A DNA stretch of 64,000 nucleotides from Lysobacterales bacterium (GTDB lineage: Bacteria > Pseudomonadota > Gammaproteobacteria > Xanthomonadales > SZUA-36), in contig JAKITK010000012.1 in assembly GCA_021648125.1 (NCBI GenBank), positions 1 to 64,000 on the forward strand. Reading direction: 5' to 3'. The first letter of the stretch is position 1, and every line of letters starts with the position of its first letter. Of the stretch, positions 1 to 10,500 are shown one piece after another. A program made the translations under genes and the position numbers. The notes beneath the pieces were generated by a model. The model was not told the origin of the DNA and ran no database searches. It saw only the letters and a program-made list of their open reading frames with translations.

Positions 1-226
1 CAAAATATCACTCGGGATGTTGGTGCCCATATTATTTGCTGTATGTAAAGTGTTAAGAGACCTTACATTTCAACAGATTAATTGGGTATCAGCATCCTTT
101 TTTCACTCAACAAAGCGGAGAAGAGCCCCTTAACTTAGTGCCATTCGGGATAGACCCACTTACTGAATTGATACAAACCCAATACTCACCAACCCAGTAG
201 CTTGCCGATTATTTCGAAATGCTGGG

Positions 227-1465
227 TTAAAGCTTGAATGCACTAGCCATATTTTGCCGTTCGCTTCGGTTAATTTTGGCAGCGCCTGCCAGCGTTTCCC
301 AACGGGCAACACTAACTAGCACCTCGCCTTTTATACGCTGAGCTTGTGATCTATTAAGTTGAAAAAATTCACTAACATCCATCGCTAATTCATAGTTTAG
401 GCTGTTGTCATCCTCGTTAATATTCAAGTGCAGGCCGTTGGCGGGTGTTACCGGATTGATGTCGTAGGCGGGTGAGAGTAACCAGCCACCATTACTGTAA
501 ATGAAACCATGGTTTCTCAGGTGATCATCAGTATTGGAGACGGCGATATTAAATACAATGCGTCGCCACAGTTGCGCTAGGTCTTCTTTTGTATTGGCTC
601 CATGTTCAGTAAGAAACTGCGCCAGTTCCAAGTAGCTGGCATCATAATCACCATCGTAGTATCCAAGCTGGGTCATGGCTGAGGTAAAATGTAGGCGGCT
701 GTCTGGCGTACGATCAAACCGCTTGGTCAGGAATGTATGATGGTGGCTGTTGAATTTGTCGATTCGGCAATCTGCCATCTGAATACCAGCGCTAATTGCC
801 AATTGGTAAACCACAAATTCCCAGGCGCCAATGTCGTGGTCATCGTGGCGGCTGGGGAATTTGGCAATCCATAATTGATTGTTTTCATCAACCACGCTGG
901 CTTTGGGGCGAGCGCCCCCCAGAGATGAGCCTGGAGACATCAACAGGGTTAACCACTTTAAATATTCCGGGTCGTCTGTATTACTGTTGTCCTCAACTTG
1001 TTGGGCTGCATATTCCAGATTTCTTAACGAAGCGATAGGTGGTGCTGCCAGCTTTTCGTCAGTATCCAGAAACTCTCCCTGCATTTCTCGCTTGAATCGC
1101 AAAGCCCCCAAGCGGTACAGGTCATGTACGCCCAGTAGGTAATCCATTTCGTAGAGTACATTTGGGCGGCGTTCTTGCTGGCGCGCAATAATGGCTTCGC
1201 GGCGTTTCATCAGCAACCTACCCCAGCGATCTGGGCATGAATCTAGGAAGGTTCTGAAGTTTTTCGGATCCTCGCTGTATTGTTCTCCTGAATAGAGATT
1301 TAATTCCGGATCAATTTTTTGCGCATAGGGCGACTGCAACCAATCGTGATCGTAGCTGAAGCTAAAATGCTCTTTGTTTTTGATTACTGAGGACCGCAGA
1401 ACACCCACCAGAGCAGGTTCATCAAACACTTCCCAGTCAGCAAAAACATAGGCCACCGTACTCAT
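227..1465 (-). CDS. hipA: HipA-family Ser/Thr kinase toxin
   Basis: This is a kinase toxin of the HipA family; characterised members phosphorylate glutamyl-tRNA synthetase and cause dormancy, and are neutralised by HipB. Visible features are the glycine-rich loop SSLGGARPKAS at residues 180-190, the catalytic segment NTDDHLRNHG at 311-320 and the metal-binding SPAYDINP at 331-338. At 412 residues it is near full family length and all kinase motifs are present, so it looks intact. It is the second gene of a two-gene operon and follows the helix-turn-helix partner by 6 bases. The cellular target cannot be read from sequence. A second hipBA pair in the window (near 22 kb) is clearly a different lineage. 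Confidence 0.92.
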   Translation of the reverse strand: MSTVAYVFADWEVFDEPALVGVLRSSVIKNKEHFSFSYDHDWLQSPYAQKIDPELNLYSGEQYSEDPKNFRTFLDSCPDRWGRLLMKRREAIIARQQERRPNVLYEMDYLLGVHDLYRLGALRFKREMQGEFLDTDEKLAAPPIASLRNLEYAAQQVEDNSNTDDPEYLKWLTLLMSPGSSLGGARPKASVVDENNQLWIAKFPSRHDDHDIGAWEFVVYQLAISAGIQMADCRIDKFNSHHHTFLTKRFDRTPDSRLHFTSAMTQLGYYDGDYDASYLELAQFLTEHGANTKEDLAQLWRRIVFNIAVSNTDDHLRNHGFIYSNGGWLLSPAYDINPVTPANGLHLNINEDDNSLNYELAMDVSEFFQLNRSQAQRIKGEVLVSVARWETLAGAAKINRSERQNMASAFKL

Positions 1466-1471
1466 TACTAT

Positions 1472-1804
1472 TTACCTTCTCTGTTTACTTATTAGCTTGA
1501 TATCCTGGAGTTTACGGCCTAGCTCATCATCACTGGCAACCCTTGCAAAATCTTCCGCTAGCCCCAAAACGCCAAGTACAGCGACATAGTGGCCAATAGA
1601 TACTTTAGTATCCCCCTTTTCAATCTTACGAATGGTAAGACGGCTTAAGCCAATTCGCTCTGAAATCAACACCTGAGTGTAGCCTCTGCGTTTACAGGCC
1701 AGTTTAATGTTCTCACCAAGTTGTTCCAATACCTTTCGGTTTTTTGGAAATACAATAGCACTTCGTTTTTGATTTGATTCTTTATTGATCACTATGGTTA
1801 CCAT
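1472..1804 (-). CDS. hipB: HipB-like XRE antitoxin
   Basis: This is a Cro/C1-type helix-turn-helix antitoxin and autorepressor of the downstream HipA. The HTH runs from about residue 33 to 65 (RRGYTQVLISERIGLSRLTI followed by KIEKG). An N-terminal extension of about 28 residues and a charged C-terminal tail flank it. The length of 110 residues suits HipB. It is the first gene of the pair, 6 bases before hipA. A short palindrome ATGGTTACCAT (1795-1805) overlaps its start codon and could be an operator; that is inference. The promoter must lie in the roughly 270-base gap shared with the divergent cytochrome gene. Confidence 0.87.
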   Translation of the reverse strand: MVTIVINKESNQKRSAIVFPKNRKVLEQLGENIKLACKRRGYTQVLISERIGLSRLTIRKIEKGDTKVSIGHYVAVLGVLGLAEDFARVASDDELGRKLQDIKLISKQRR

Positions 1805-1910
1805 TTACATGAATATTGATAATTATAATGCTCATTTAAGTTAAAGTAAATACACCATTTAACGCTTCTAATTATCACTAGAAGCAGAAGGCCCCATTAT
1901 GGATTGATAA

Positions 1911-2042
1911 GCGAACGGGTGGTGGAGGCAAAAAGCAGTAACAATAAATCAACTGCCGGATGTAGAACATTTGCAAAATATACCTGTGTTCTACAAAGAC
2001 TATCGTTTGTTAGTCGATAAAACCTCCGCGCTGATAATATAA
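1911..2042 (+). pseudogene. Short coding-like remnant of unknown family
   Basis: An open stretch without a start codon, between the stops at 1908 and 2040, reads as protein-like sequence (LPDVEHLQNIPVFYKDYRLL and so on) with no recognisable domain. It lies in the intergenic region between hipB and the cytochrome gene and is probably the tail of a lost gene. A small inverted repeat (GCTTCTA...TAGAAGC, 1863-1884) sits just upstream. Chance openness cannot be excluded. Confidence 0.25.
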
Positions 2043-2125
2043 TTACAACAATTTGTCATTGATAATTCTATAATCCTCTAATGTGTCATTGTTTGACAAC
2101 TTTACAGAATTTTAAACTCATATAT

Positions 2126-4375
2126 ATGAAATCATACTGCCAAATATTTAGCTTACTCTGCATTTTAGCCTTAGCACCGGCGCCGATAATTGCCGCGCCA
2201 GAATATGTTGGTGAGCAAGCGTGTAAAGACTGCCATATTTCTGAGCACCAGCAATGGCAAGGCTCACATCACGACCTAGCCATGCAGGTAGCGAGTGAAA
2301 AATCAGTTCTAGGTGATTTTGATAACACAAGCTTCAGTCAGTTCGGGGTCGATAGTCGTTTTTACAAAGATGGAAAACGGTTTATGGTCAACACCGAAGG
2401 CGCCGATGGAAAGTTGCAAAATTATGAAATCAGCTATGTGTTTGGGATTTATCCACTACAACAATATATGGTGAAATTCCCGCAAGGAAAAATTCAGGTG
2501 TTAGGTATTGCCTGGGACAGCCGCGAACTATTAAAAGGTGGACAACGCTGGTTCAGTCTATATCCTGAAGAAAATATACCTGCCGGAGATGTACTTCATT
2601 GGACTGGACCAAACTTGAACTGGAATTATATGTGTGCTGATTGCCATAGCACTAATTTGAAGAAAAATTACAACGCCGAAAGCCGCAGCTACAACACCCA
2701 ATGGAGTGAAATTAATGTCTCCTGCGAGGCTTGCCACGGGCCTGCATCTGAACACATAGCCTGGTCTAAATTACCAGCCGATAAAAAATTAGTAGATAAA
2801 AAACTGACAGATAATGGCCTGAGTATTCATCTTACAAAATCTAACAGTAATCGTTGGACCATTAATGCAAACACAGGCAAGCCAGAACTGGTCGCCGGTA
2901 GCGCAGCCAACCAAGAAGAAATTCAGGTTTGTGCCAAATGCCACTCGCGCCGCGCCCAGCTGGATGATGATTTCACCCCGGGAGATAATTTCAGGGATCA
3001 TTATTTACCGGCTTTATTAACCGACACACTCTACTACCCTGACGGTAAAATGAAAGATGAGGTCTATGTCTACGCCTCATTCCTGCAAAGCCGTATGTAT
3101 GCTGCCGGTGTGACCTGTAGTGATTGCCACAATCCGCATACATTAGATCGCAAAGCCGAGGGTGATGCCATCTGCCTACAGTGCCACCTACCGGCTGATT
3201 ATGCCAATCCGAAACATCATTTCCATCAACAAAACTCTACCGGGGCAAGCTGTATTAGCTGTCATATGCCGGCTAAAACCTATATGGGTGTGGATGAAAG
3301 AAACGATCATAGCTTCCGTATACCCCGCCCTGATATCGGCGACCAACTGAAAATACCGGATGCTTGCAGCAATTGCCACAAAGACAAAACCGCAGGCTGG
3401 GCAGCTGCCGCAATGCAAAAATGGTATGGCCCTAGCGACACGGGCTACCAGCAATTTGGCCCCGCATTAAAAGCGCTTCAACAACAAGATATGGATGCTT
3501 TACAGCTGACTTATACTGTACTTATGGGGGAAAACCCGCAGATCGCCAAAGCCACAGTTGCCAGCCACCTCGGAACATTCCCCTCCCGACAAACCTTGTT
3601 AACCAGCACACAAATGTTACGCTCCAGTGATGCCGATACCCGCCGACAGGCTGTCATTGCGCTAGCAGGTTTTCCGCTGCAACACACTATCCGAGAAATT
3701 TTTTCCAGCCTAGAAGACCCGATAAAAATAGTGCGTATCGAAGCCGCCCGGGTATTGGCCGCAATCCCGCGTGGTTCGCTGGAGCATGGGCAAAAACTTT
3801 TACTCGATAAGGTCACTGAAGAATACCGCCAAAGCCTGTTATTTGCTGCCGACAGGCCGGAAGCACAGCTAGCACTTGCACAATTGTATGCTCAGTTGGG
3901 GCAAAACGGAAAAGCTGAAGCTGCCTTTAAGAGGGCCCTTCAGTTGCAACCGCAGTATGTTCCCGCTTATATTAATTATGCTAATTTTCTTCAGGGCAGT
4001 AACGAGACGGCTGCGTTTAGCCTCTTACAGGATGGCTTGAAAATCCGAAAAGATGCTGCGTTATACCATGCGCTTGGCCTCTGGCATGTGCGTCAGGGTG
4101 AGCTCAATAAAGGTATCGAGGCTTTAAAAACTGCGGCTCAATTACAGCCAGAATCCGCCAATTTTCAATATGTATACGCGGTTTCTATTAGTGAAAAGCA
4201 ACCGCAGCAAGCCATCAAGATACTGAAGGCCGCATTGAAAAACCATAGTGGTAACCCGCAGATACTGATGGCACTGGCAAGCTATTACCATCAACTTGGT
4301 GATGCCGATAAAGCCGATACATATCGTCGAAAGGCAGATGCTGTGATGCAAGTTCAGCCTGAGATACTTCGCTAG
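2126..4375 (+). CDS. Octaheme c-type cytochrome with HEAT/TPR-like C-terminus
   Basis: A periplasmic multiheme cytochrome c that would carry electrons in a respiratory or redox process; the partner is unknown. Eight CXXCH haem motifs are visible: CKDCH, CADCH, CEACH, CAKCH, CSDCH, CLQCH, CISCH and CSNCH, all in the first 450 residues. The C-terminal 300 residues look like a HEAT-like stretch (LEDPIKIVRIEAARVLAAIP) followed by TPR repeats (QLYAQLGQNGKAEAAFKRAL and others). The ATG at 2126 is chosen because it starts a clear signal peptide (MKSYCQIFSLL...APIIA); the upstream ATG at 2081 would put 15 polar residues before it. No cytochrome maturation or partner gene is adjacent, so it appears to be a single-gene unit. 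Confidence 0.88.
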   Translation: MKSYCQIFSLLCILALAPAPIIAAPEYVGEQACKDCHISEHQQWQGSHHDLAMQVASEKSVLGDFDNTSFSQFGVDSRFYKDGKRFMVNTEGADGKLQNYEISYVFGIYPLQQYMVKFPQGKIQVLGIAWDSRELLKGGQRWFSLYPEENIPAGDVLHWTGPNLNWNYMCADCHSTNLKKNYNAESRSYNTQWSEINVSCEACHGPASEHIAWSKLPADKKLVDKKLTDNGLSIHLTKSNSNRWTINANTGKPELVAGSAANQEEIQVCAKCHSRRAQLDDDFTPGDNFRDHYLPALLTDTLYYPDGKMKDEVYVYASFLQSRMYAAGVTCSDCHNPHTLDRKAEGDAICLQCHLPADYANPKHHFHQQNSTGASCISCHMPAKTYMGVDERNDHSFRIPRPDIGDQLKIPDACSNCHKDKTAGWAAAAMQKWYGPSDTGYQQFGPALKALQQQDMDALQLTYTVLMGENPQIAKATVASHLGTFPSRQTLLTSTQMLRSSDADTRRQAVIALAGFPLQHTIREIFSSLEDPIKIVRIEAARVLAAIPRGSLEHGQKLLLDKVTEEYRQSLLFAADRPEAQLALAQLYAQLGQNGKAEAAFKRALQLQPQYVPAYINYANFLQGSNETAAFSLLQDGLKIRKDAALYHALGLWHVRQGELNKGIEALKTAAQLQPESANFQYVYAVSISEKQPQQAIKILKAALKNHSGNPQILMALASYYHQLGDADKADTYRRKADAVMQVQPEILR

Positions 4376-4687
4376 TAATACTGTTTCCCCACTAGTTAAC
4401 AGCATAGCTTAATAAGCTGCACAGGCGAGTCAGTAACAGCTGCAATGCGGAAGGCTACTGACCTTTGCGGCAAGCGGTGTATAAAACCAATAAAGCCACC
4501 GTTGCGGACATTGGTTTTGTATGCTCGTCTTATATCACTCTATATTCTGCTCTTTCGGGCAAGGTATAGGGTGTATAAGCTTGCACCATCCGCCGTCATG
4601 ATGCATTCACTTATGCCAAAAAATTTCACCTCAACACCTTTGCTGAGTCTGGCTGAACAAGTTCACAAATCTTATATGCCATCACTT
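4376..4687. other. Intergenic stretch without a supported gene
   Basis: About 310 bases lie between the cytochrome stop and the first PmrA-like promoter. A 93-codon open frame here (4445-4726) has no domain, no convincing ribosome binding site, and runs through the promoter element, so it is not called. No terminator hairpin is obvious. Confidence 0.5.
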
Positions 4688-4721
4688 CTTAATGTTTTAT
4701 TAATGCCTCCAAGAATAAAGT
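4688..4721 (+). promoter_or_regulatory. PmrA-type response-regulator box and -10 element, copy 1
   Basis: Direct repeat CTTAAT-GTTTT-ATTAAT (4688-4704), then 11 bases, then a -10-like TAAAGT (4716-4721). The layout is the same as at 11737 and 12729, and fits the known PmrA box (two YTTAAK half-sites 5 bp apart overlapping the -35 region). It lies 45 bases upstream of the short secreted ORF at 4766 and would drive the efflux operon. The cognate regulator is probably the OmpR-class protein encoded at 14432 (inference). Confidence 0.7.
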
Positions 4722-4765
4722 ATTGATAACAGTCGCAAGGCTATTAATTTTTCTTGGGGTATTGA

Positions 4766-4977
4766 ATGAAAGCACCATCTATAAGGGCACTGCTAATACT
4801 GGGATTTCTCTTGTTTGGCAGTAACGCATTAGCCGAAACTGAAAAAAGGACTGGAACACATCTATAGGACTAATAGTCGGAGGTGTCAGCGGCGAAGGTC
4901 AGCTTGATGCCTATGGTGGGGAAAAATGTATTGAGTCGCTGGATGAAAAACCTGCCCGCTTCAATTATCGCTTTTAA
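4766..4977 (+). pseudogene. Short secreted protein, frameshifted in an A-run
   Basis: The ATG at 4766 opens a good signal peptide (MKAPSIRALLILGFLLF, ending SNALA) but the frame stops after 33 codons. Adding one A to the A6 run near 4840 would let the frame continue to the TAA at 4977, giving about 70 residues that include IGLIVGGVSGEGQLDAYGG and a single cysteine. No family is recognised; the mature part resembles the first strand of a small outer-membrane or secreted protein. It is the first gene behind the PmrA-type box and precedes the outer-membrane factor gene. Either it is a real frameshift, or a sequencing homopolymer error, or the short form is genuine. Confidence 0.45.
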
Positions 4978-5010
4978 TCAATATTAATCATTGAAGTGTT
5001 AGGTAAGAAA

Positions 5011-6447
5011 ATGGCAATGAAACTAAAGTTTATCTCGTTTGCGGTGCTGGGAATCATGATTTCAGGGTGTGCGCTAAGAGCACCTCTCTTACCAGAACCT
5101 CTGCCTGATTTGTCAGCAGAGCACTGGAAGATGTCTGATTTTAAACAGCTCTCTAAACAGATCATCGCTGTGGATCAACATACCGAGATGCAGCAGTATA
5201 TTGCTCAGGTGCTTGGCAATAACCCGGATATCCAATCCCTTGCGGCGACGGCAAGGGCTGCAAGCTATAACGTAAAAATTACCAGCGCAGAAAACCGCCC
5301 CCGTGCAGATCTGAATCTATCAGGAACCCGTAGCAAAGATACCTTGAAAGAGGTTGGTAATAGCGTTTCTGTGGGGGTTGATTTCAACTGGTCTCTGGAT
5401 ATCTGGGGGAAACTTTCAGATGATGCCGCCGCCGCTCAGCATCTATCAGATAAAGCACTGTATGATCTGCAACAACTCAAGCGAGCGTTGGTTAGCCAGT
5501 CGGCGCGTTTATGGGTTGAATACCGGGGCTATTTCTATACTGAAAACTACCTGATTCATCTCAACAAGATTCAAACCGATGTGGTTGGCTATTATCAAGA
5601 TGCTTACCAAGAAGGAGTCATACCTTTTAGCTATTATCAGGGGGCTTTTCAGGTAGGCTTGGTGCCTTACGAATTTCTTCTGGATGCCGAAAATAGTCAG
5701 CAACGCACTCAATTTCGATTGCAAGAGATACAACTAGAGAAACTGAAAACGCTGCAATTGATGAATATCCTGCGCGGTCAGCGCCCCGCAGCTGAGCTGG
5801 TTGTCAGTGATGACAACATTTCCATGAACTTGTTGGCACTGCCACAAGAGATTCCTGCCACCGCGCTGGAAAACCGCCCCGATATTCAGGCCGCGTTCTC
5901 GGAGTTGCACGCCTTTCGCCGTGTAGAAAGTGCTTCATACAAGGCGCTATTGCCACAAATAAACCTCACCGCTTCAGCCTTTAAAAGTGGAACGACACTG
6001 GAAAAAGCGCTGCGTGGTGATCTCATCTGGCAACTGATCGGCGGGTTGACCCAACCGTTATTCAATAGCGGACAACTCAAAGCCATTGCCAAACAAAAAT
6101 CAGCCGAGGCGGAGGTCGCCTGGTGGCAATACCAGAACACCGTGCTCAAAGCCATGCTGGAAGTGGAAGGTGCCATTGCCAACGATAAATTGCTGCTTTG
6201 GCAACGCAAACAAAAACAGGCGGAGCTTGGAAATCTGGTTAAAAAAGAACGCTCTGCTGAAGCGCGTTTCAGTGATGGGGACCTCTCTCTTTCTGATTAT
6301 CTTTTGATAAAAGCAGAGCGCATTGAAACGCAGATGGAGCTGAATGACATAGAGGTTCTTTATCTTAAAAATCGCATTGTGCTGATGACAGCGCTGGGGT
6401 TGCCAATGAATATTAACAGTGGAGAGAGTCGCAATGAAAAGTCGTAA
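5011..6447 (+). CDS. TolC/NodT-type outer-membrane efflux lipoprotein
   Basis: Outer-membrane channel of a tripartite efflux pump, linking to the adaptor and RND permease encoded next. The N-terminus has a lipoprotein signal with lipobox MISGC, and two OEP repeats follow, with the characteristic ENRPDIQAA and LLPQINLTASAF segments and long alpha-helical stretches. The length of about 478 residues is normal. The start is taken at the ATG at 5011; 5017 is equally possible, and the GTG at 4996 would precede the signal with extra residues. The 3' end overlaps the adaptor start by 14 bases, indicating translational coupling. Family assignment is firm; the transported substrate is unknown. Confidence 0.9.
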   Translation: MAMKLKFISFAVLGIMISGCALRAPLLPEPLPDLSAEHWKMSDFKQLSKQIIAVDQHTEMQQYIAQVLGNNPDIQSLAATARAASYNVKITSAENRPRADLNLSGTRSKDTLKEVGNSVSVGVDFNWSLDIWGKLSDDAAAAQHLSDKALYDLQQLKRALVSQSARLWVEYRGYFYTENYLIHLNKIQTDVVGYYQDAYQEGVIPFSYYQGAFQVGLVPYEFLLDAENSQQRTQFRLQEIQLEKLKTLQLMNILRGQRPAAELVVSDDNISMNLLALPQEIPATALENRPDIQAAFSELHAFRRVESASYKALLPQINLTASAFKSGTTLEKALRGDLIWQLIGGLTQPLFNSGQLKAIAKQKSAEAEVAWWQYQNTVLKAMLEVEGAIANDKLLLWQRKQKQAELGNLVKKERSAEARFSDGDLSLSDYLLIKAERIETQMELNDIEVLYLKNRIVLMTALGLPMNINSGESRNEKS

Positions 6448-7585
6448 ATGGTGGTTGTTTGGCTCTTTCTGTATTTTGATTCTGGTGGTTCTTATCATTG
6501 ATAATTTGGAAGATAGCACCGATGTTGAGCAAAAACAGGAAACGCAATACCTGCCGCCGGTCTCCATCGTGACCCCACAGTCTCAAGATAACAGGGGCAC
6601 GCTTCAGGTCGCGGCTGAAATCAAACCACGTTGGGCGGTGATGCTGAAATCTCAGGTCAGTGGCGAAATAGAGCAGGTTTTTGATCGTGCATTGGCGGGT
6701 CAGCAGGTCAAAAAAGGGGCGCTGTTAATTCGTATCGAAAACAGCCGCTATCAGGCTGACCTGCACGAAGCGGAACAAGCGTTGGCAGAGGCAGAACTCA
6801 ACCTGTTACAAGCACAAAAAAAATCCTCCCAGGATCGAAAAAACTGGCAACGCTCGGGTATTAGTGGAGCACCCTCCGACCTAGTATTGAACATACCACA
6901 ACTGGAGCTTGCCCAAAAAACATGGGTTGCGGCTAAAAGCCGTGTTGATGCCACCAGAAAAACACTCGCCTATACACAGATCAAAGCACCGTTTTCCGGG
7001 ATGATTACCCAGCGCAATGTCAGTGTTGGCGAAACGATTCTGGAAGGCGATGAGCTGTTGCGCATTGTTCAAAACACGCAACAGGAGATTCATCTGTCAC
7101 TGAACAGTCAGCAGTGGAATCTACTGTCAAAAGAGTGGAAAAACCAGAAAGCATCCATTCGCAATGCAGACAATGTTGAAATTGCCCAAGCAGAGATTAA
7201 GCGTGGTGGCGATTTTCTTGATTCTGAAACACGCCAATACAGACTGTATTTGGAAATTGAAAAAACAGCCAGCAACCACACCTTGGTGGGCGATTTTGTT
7301 CAGGTAAACCTGCCGAGTCGCACGATCCCCAACAGTTTAGTAATTCCAGAAAGCGCGCTGACCCGTAGCGGATTTGTCTGGTATCTGGATGATGAAAATC
7401 GCTTACGGAATTTTATCGCCACGATACTCGTCTATCGGAACAATCAGATCATTATCGAAACACCCTTAAGTCACATGCTCGGCAAACACATTCCCTCCCG
7501 CTGGCGCATTGCCACGACACCGCTGGCCTCATTTCTTGCCGGTCATCCTGTTAGTCCTGTTGTTGTTGCTGTTGAGGAGGAGTAG
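6434..7585 (+). CDS. RND efflux periplasmic adaptor (HlyD/AcrA type)
   Basis: Membrane-fusion protein bridging the inner-membrane RND pump and the outer-membrane factor. It has one N-terminal membrane anchor (WWLFGSFCILILVVLII), a biotinyl-lipoyl-like half motif (VSGEIEQVFDRALAGQQVKK), an alpha-helical hairpin of about 100 residues, the second lipoyl half (YTQIKAPFSGMITQRNVSVG) and a beta-barrel domain. The ATG at 6434 has a GGAGAG ribosome binding site; an upstream in-frame GTG at 6419 is less likely. It overlaps the preceding gene by 14 bases, and the permease starts 2 bases after its stop. Length is typical. Confidence 0.92.
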   Translation: MKSRKWWLFGSFCILILVVLIIDNLEDSTDVEQKQETQYLPPVSIVTPQSQDNRGTLQVAAEIKPRWAVMLKSQVSGEIEQVFDRALAGQQVKKGALLIRIENSRYQADLHEAEQALAEAELNLLQAQKKSSQDRKNWQRSGISGAPSDLVLNIPQLELAQKTWVAAKSRVDATRKTLAYTQIKAPFSGMITQRNVSVGETILEGDELLRIVQNTQQEIHLSLNSQQWNLLSKEWKNQKASIRNADNVEIAQAEIKRGGDFLDSETRQYRLYLEIEKTASNHTLVGDFVQVNLPSRTIPNSLVIPESALTRSGFVWYLDDENRLRNFIATILVYRNNQIIIETPLSHMLGKHIPSRWRIATTPLASFLAGHPVSPVVVAVEEE

Positions 7586-7587
7586 CC

Positions 7588-10500
7588 ATGCACCGATTAA
7601 CACGCTGGTTCATCCTCAATCCGGTCGCTGCAAATTTGATCATGTTACTGATCATCATTGCCGGAGCGCTCACCCTAAGTAATATACGCATTGAAGGTTT
7701 CCCTAAACTGCCAGCAGACTCTTTACAGATTGATACCACCTTTGTCGGTGCTTATACAGAGCAGGTGGATCAACAAATCACTCAAAAAATTGAGAAGGCA
7801 CTGGAAGGTTTGGCTGGGGTGAAAAAGATCCAGTCAACCTCGTTGGAAGGCATTTCCAGCATCATGGTACAACGCAATGAAGGGCATGGTCTGCAGCGCT
7901 TACAGGACGACATACGTGCTCGCATGGATAGCATCTATAACCTGCCGCAAGCCGCCGATAAACCGGTCATTACCCGTAATGATTTTGACTTTCCTGCACT
8001 CATCGTACAACTCTATGGTGATACCGACCGCCATACGCTGCAACGCCTTGGCAGGGAGATGCGTGAAGAGTTATTGGCACAACCGGAAATATCCAAGCTC
8101 AAGGGCTGGGGAGAAAGCCGAGCTGAGATTCGTATTGAGGTTCATCCCGAAGCACTGGAAAAATATGATCTAACCATCAATGATCTGCTTGAAAAAATCC
8201 AGCAATCCTCCTTAACGTTTAAGGCTGGTTCGCTGAAAACCGATGGCGCTAGAATTGCGTTACGGGCAGATAACCAGAGTTATCATTACCGTGACTTTGC
8301 TGAAATTCCGGTTTTACAAAAAAGCGATGGCAGCCAACTGTTGCTGGGTGACCTGAGTAACATCATCGACAGCTACGAAGATGACGATGTGATTGTGCGC
8401 TTCAATGGCCAGCCTGCATTGGGTCTGGAAGTGTTAATTGGGCGGACTGAAAACCTGCTTGAAATTTCCCGTGTTGTTAAAAAAACCGTTGAGAGATTAC
8501 AGACAACACTACCACCCGAAGTCAAAATCAGCACCTGGGCCGACTCCAGCCATTATATCTCGGAGCGGCTACACCTGCTAAAAGATAATGCACTGCTGGG
8601 GCTTTTACTGGTGTTTATACTGCTGGCACTATTTCTTAATCTAAAACTGGCTTTTTGGGTGGCGATGGGAATTCCCATCTCGATTGGCGGTGCGATAGCG
8701 GTGATGGGCACGCCGTGGGTCAATTATTCACTGAACGATATCACCACCTTTGGTTTCATTATTGCGCTGGGTATTTTAGTAGATGATGCAGTGGTGGTGG
8801 GAGAGAGCGTGTTTGAAGAGCGCAGGCATTACAAGGATCCAGTTAAAGGTACAGCAAAGGGTGTCCAACGTATTGCCACCGCCACTATTTTTGGCATTTT
8901 AACCACCGTCGCCGCTTTTTTCCCCTTGATGTTAATTGATAATGAACTGGGCAAAATCATGGCCAGCTTTTCAGGGGTGGTTATTTTAGCGTTACTGTTC
9001 TCGCTGTTTGAGAGCAAATTTATTCTTCCCGCTCACCTCGCAGCGATCTCTTTGGAGTCTGAGGAAAAACAGAATAACCGCTCATGGCTGGCACGCGGCT
9101 GGGGATGCGTGCAGAATTTTGCCCAAGGCAATCTCGATGCGTTTATTCAGAAAATTTATAAACCAATTCTGGAGTGGAGCCTAAAACAGCGCTATACCGT
9201 TTTGATTCTCTTTGTTGCGGTGGCTATTTTAGGTCTCGGGCTGATTGAGAAAGGAAAAATAAAAACACTCTTTTTTCCCGATATTCCAGAACGGGTGATT
9301 AGTGTGATGGTTGAGATGGATACACGGGCACCCTACCGATTAACCCTGGAGAATGCCAATAAAATTGAGGATATCGCCAATACGCTTAATGAAGAGTGGC
9401 TTACGCGCCACGGTTTATCAGCCAAACCGATCAAACATATTCTTGTGGTGGTGAGCGGTGCCTTTATGGTGGAGATCTACGCCGAACTCACGCCGCCAGC
9501 CGAGCGCTCCGAACTGGGAACAATGGCTATTTTGCAGCAGTGGCAAACCCATGTTGGGCGACTTGAAGGGGCGACTGAATTGACATTCACTGCCACAGCA
9601 GAGACCGGCGGTGGTTTTTCCATTGACCTCTACAGCAAGGATGAAGAACGGTTGAGAGCCGCCAGCCAGGAGCTGCTAGCCTACCTGCAACAAATCAAAG
9701 GCGTTAGCAATCTGCGGGATGCCTTAAAAAGTGGCAAACCAGAACTCTATTTAAAGGTTAAACCAGAAGCGCGCCACCTTGGCTTTAGCAGTGAGACCCT
9801 CGCCACCCAGATTGGCCAATATTTTGGTGGCGCTGAGGCGCAAAGAGTACAACGGGATCGCCAGGAAGTGCGCGTCATCGTCAAGAGTCAGGAAGCCTCC
9901 AGAAATACCATTGCCGATCTGATGCAGCTTCGCCTGAAAAGTGACAACGGCCAGTGGTTTCCACTCACCTCAGTCGCCACCATTGAATCCACTTATGTCA
10001 CCGACTACATCGCTCGCCGGGATGGAAAACGGGTCAATACCATCTATGCCTCTATCGATAAAAGTCAGGTCGCCTCTTCAGAGATTTCGCAAGATATGTT
10101 TGCTCATTTCATCCCCGATCTGAAGCAACGTATTCCGCAAGTCACTGTAATGGAGGCGGGTGAACTGGAAGAGATCAGCAGTTTGAAAAGCAATCTGATC
10201 AAAGCGCTGATCTTCACCTGCGTCCTCATCTATGTCTTATTGGCCATTCCTCTGAAATCCTACTGGCAACCATTCATCATCATGTCGGTGATTCCGTTTG
10301 GTTTTATCGGTGCGGCCATCGGACATTTAATTATGGGCTTACCGTTGAGCTTTCTCTCCTTCCTCGGTATGCTGGCGTTGGCGGGTGTGGTGGTTAATGA
10401 TTCGCTGGTATTGATAACCCGTTATAACCAGGCTAAAGCGCAAGGCAACTCGGTTCATGATGCCTTGATGAACGCCGGTCTTGGACGCTTCAGGGCGATT

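Noticed and set aside
1-226. Left edge of the window before hipA
   Set aside because: Contains only a GTGCCATTC sequence like the end of the 36-kb MITE (near 138); no gene or complete element is present.
4445-4726. 93-codon open frame upstream of the first PmrA-type box
   Set aside because: No domain, no ribosome binding site, basic and hydrophobic composition of chance ORFs, and it runs into the promoter element.
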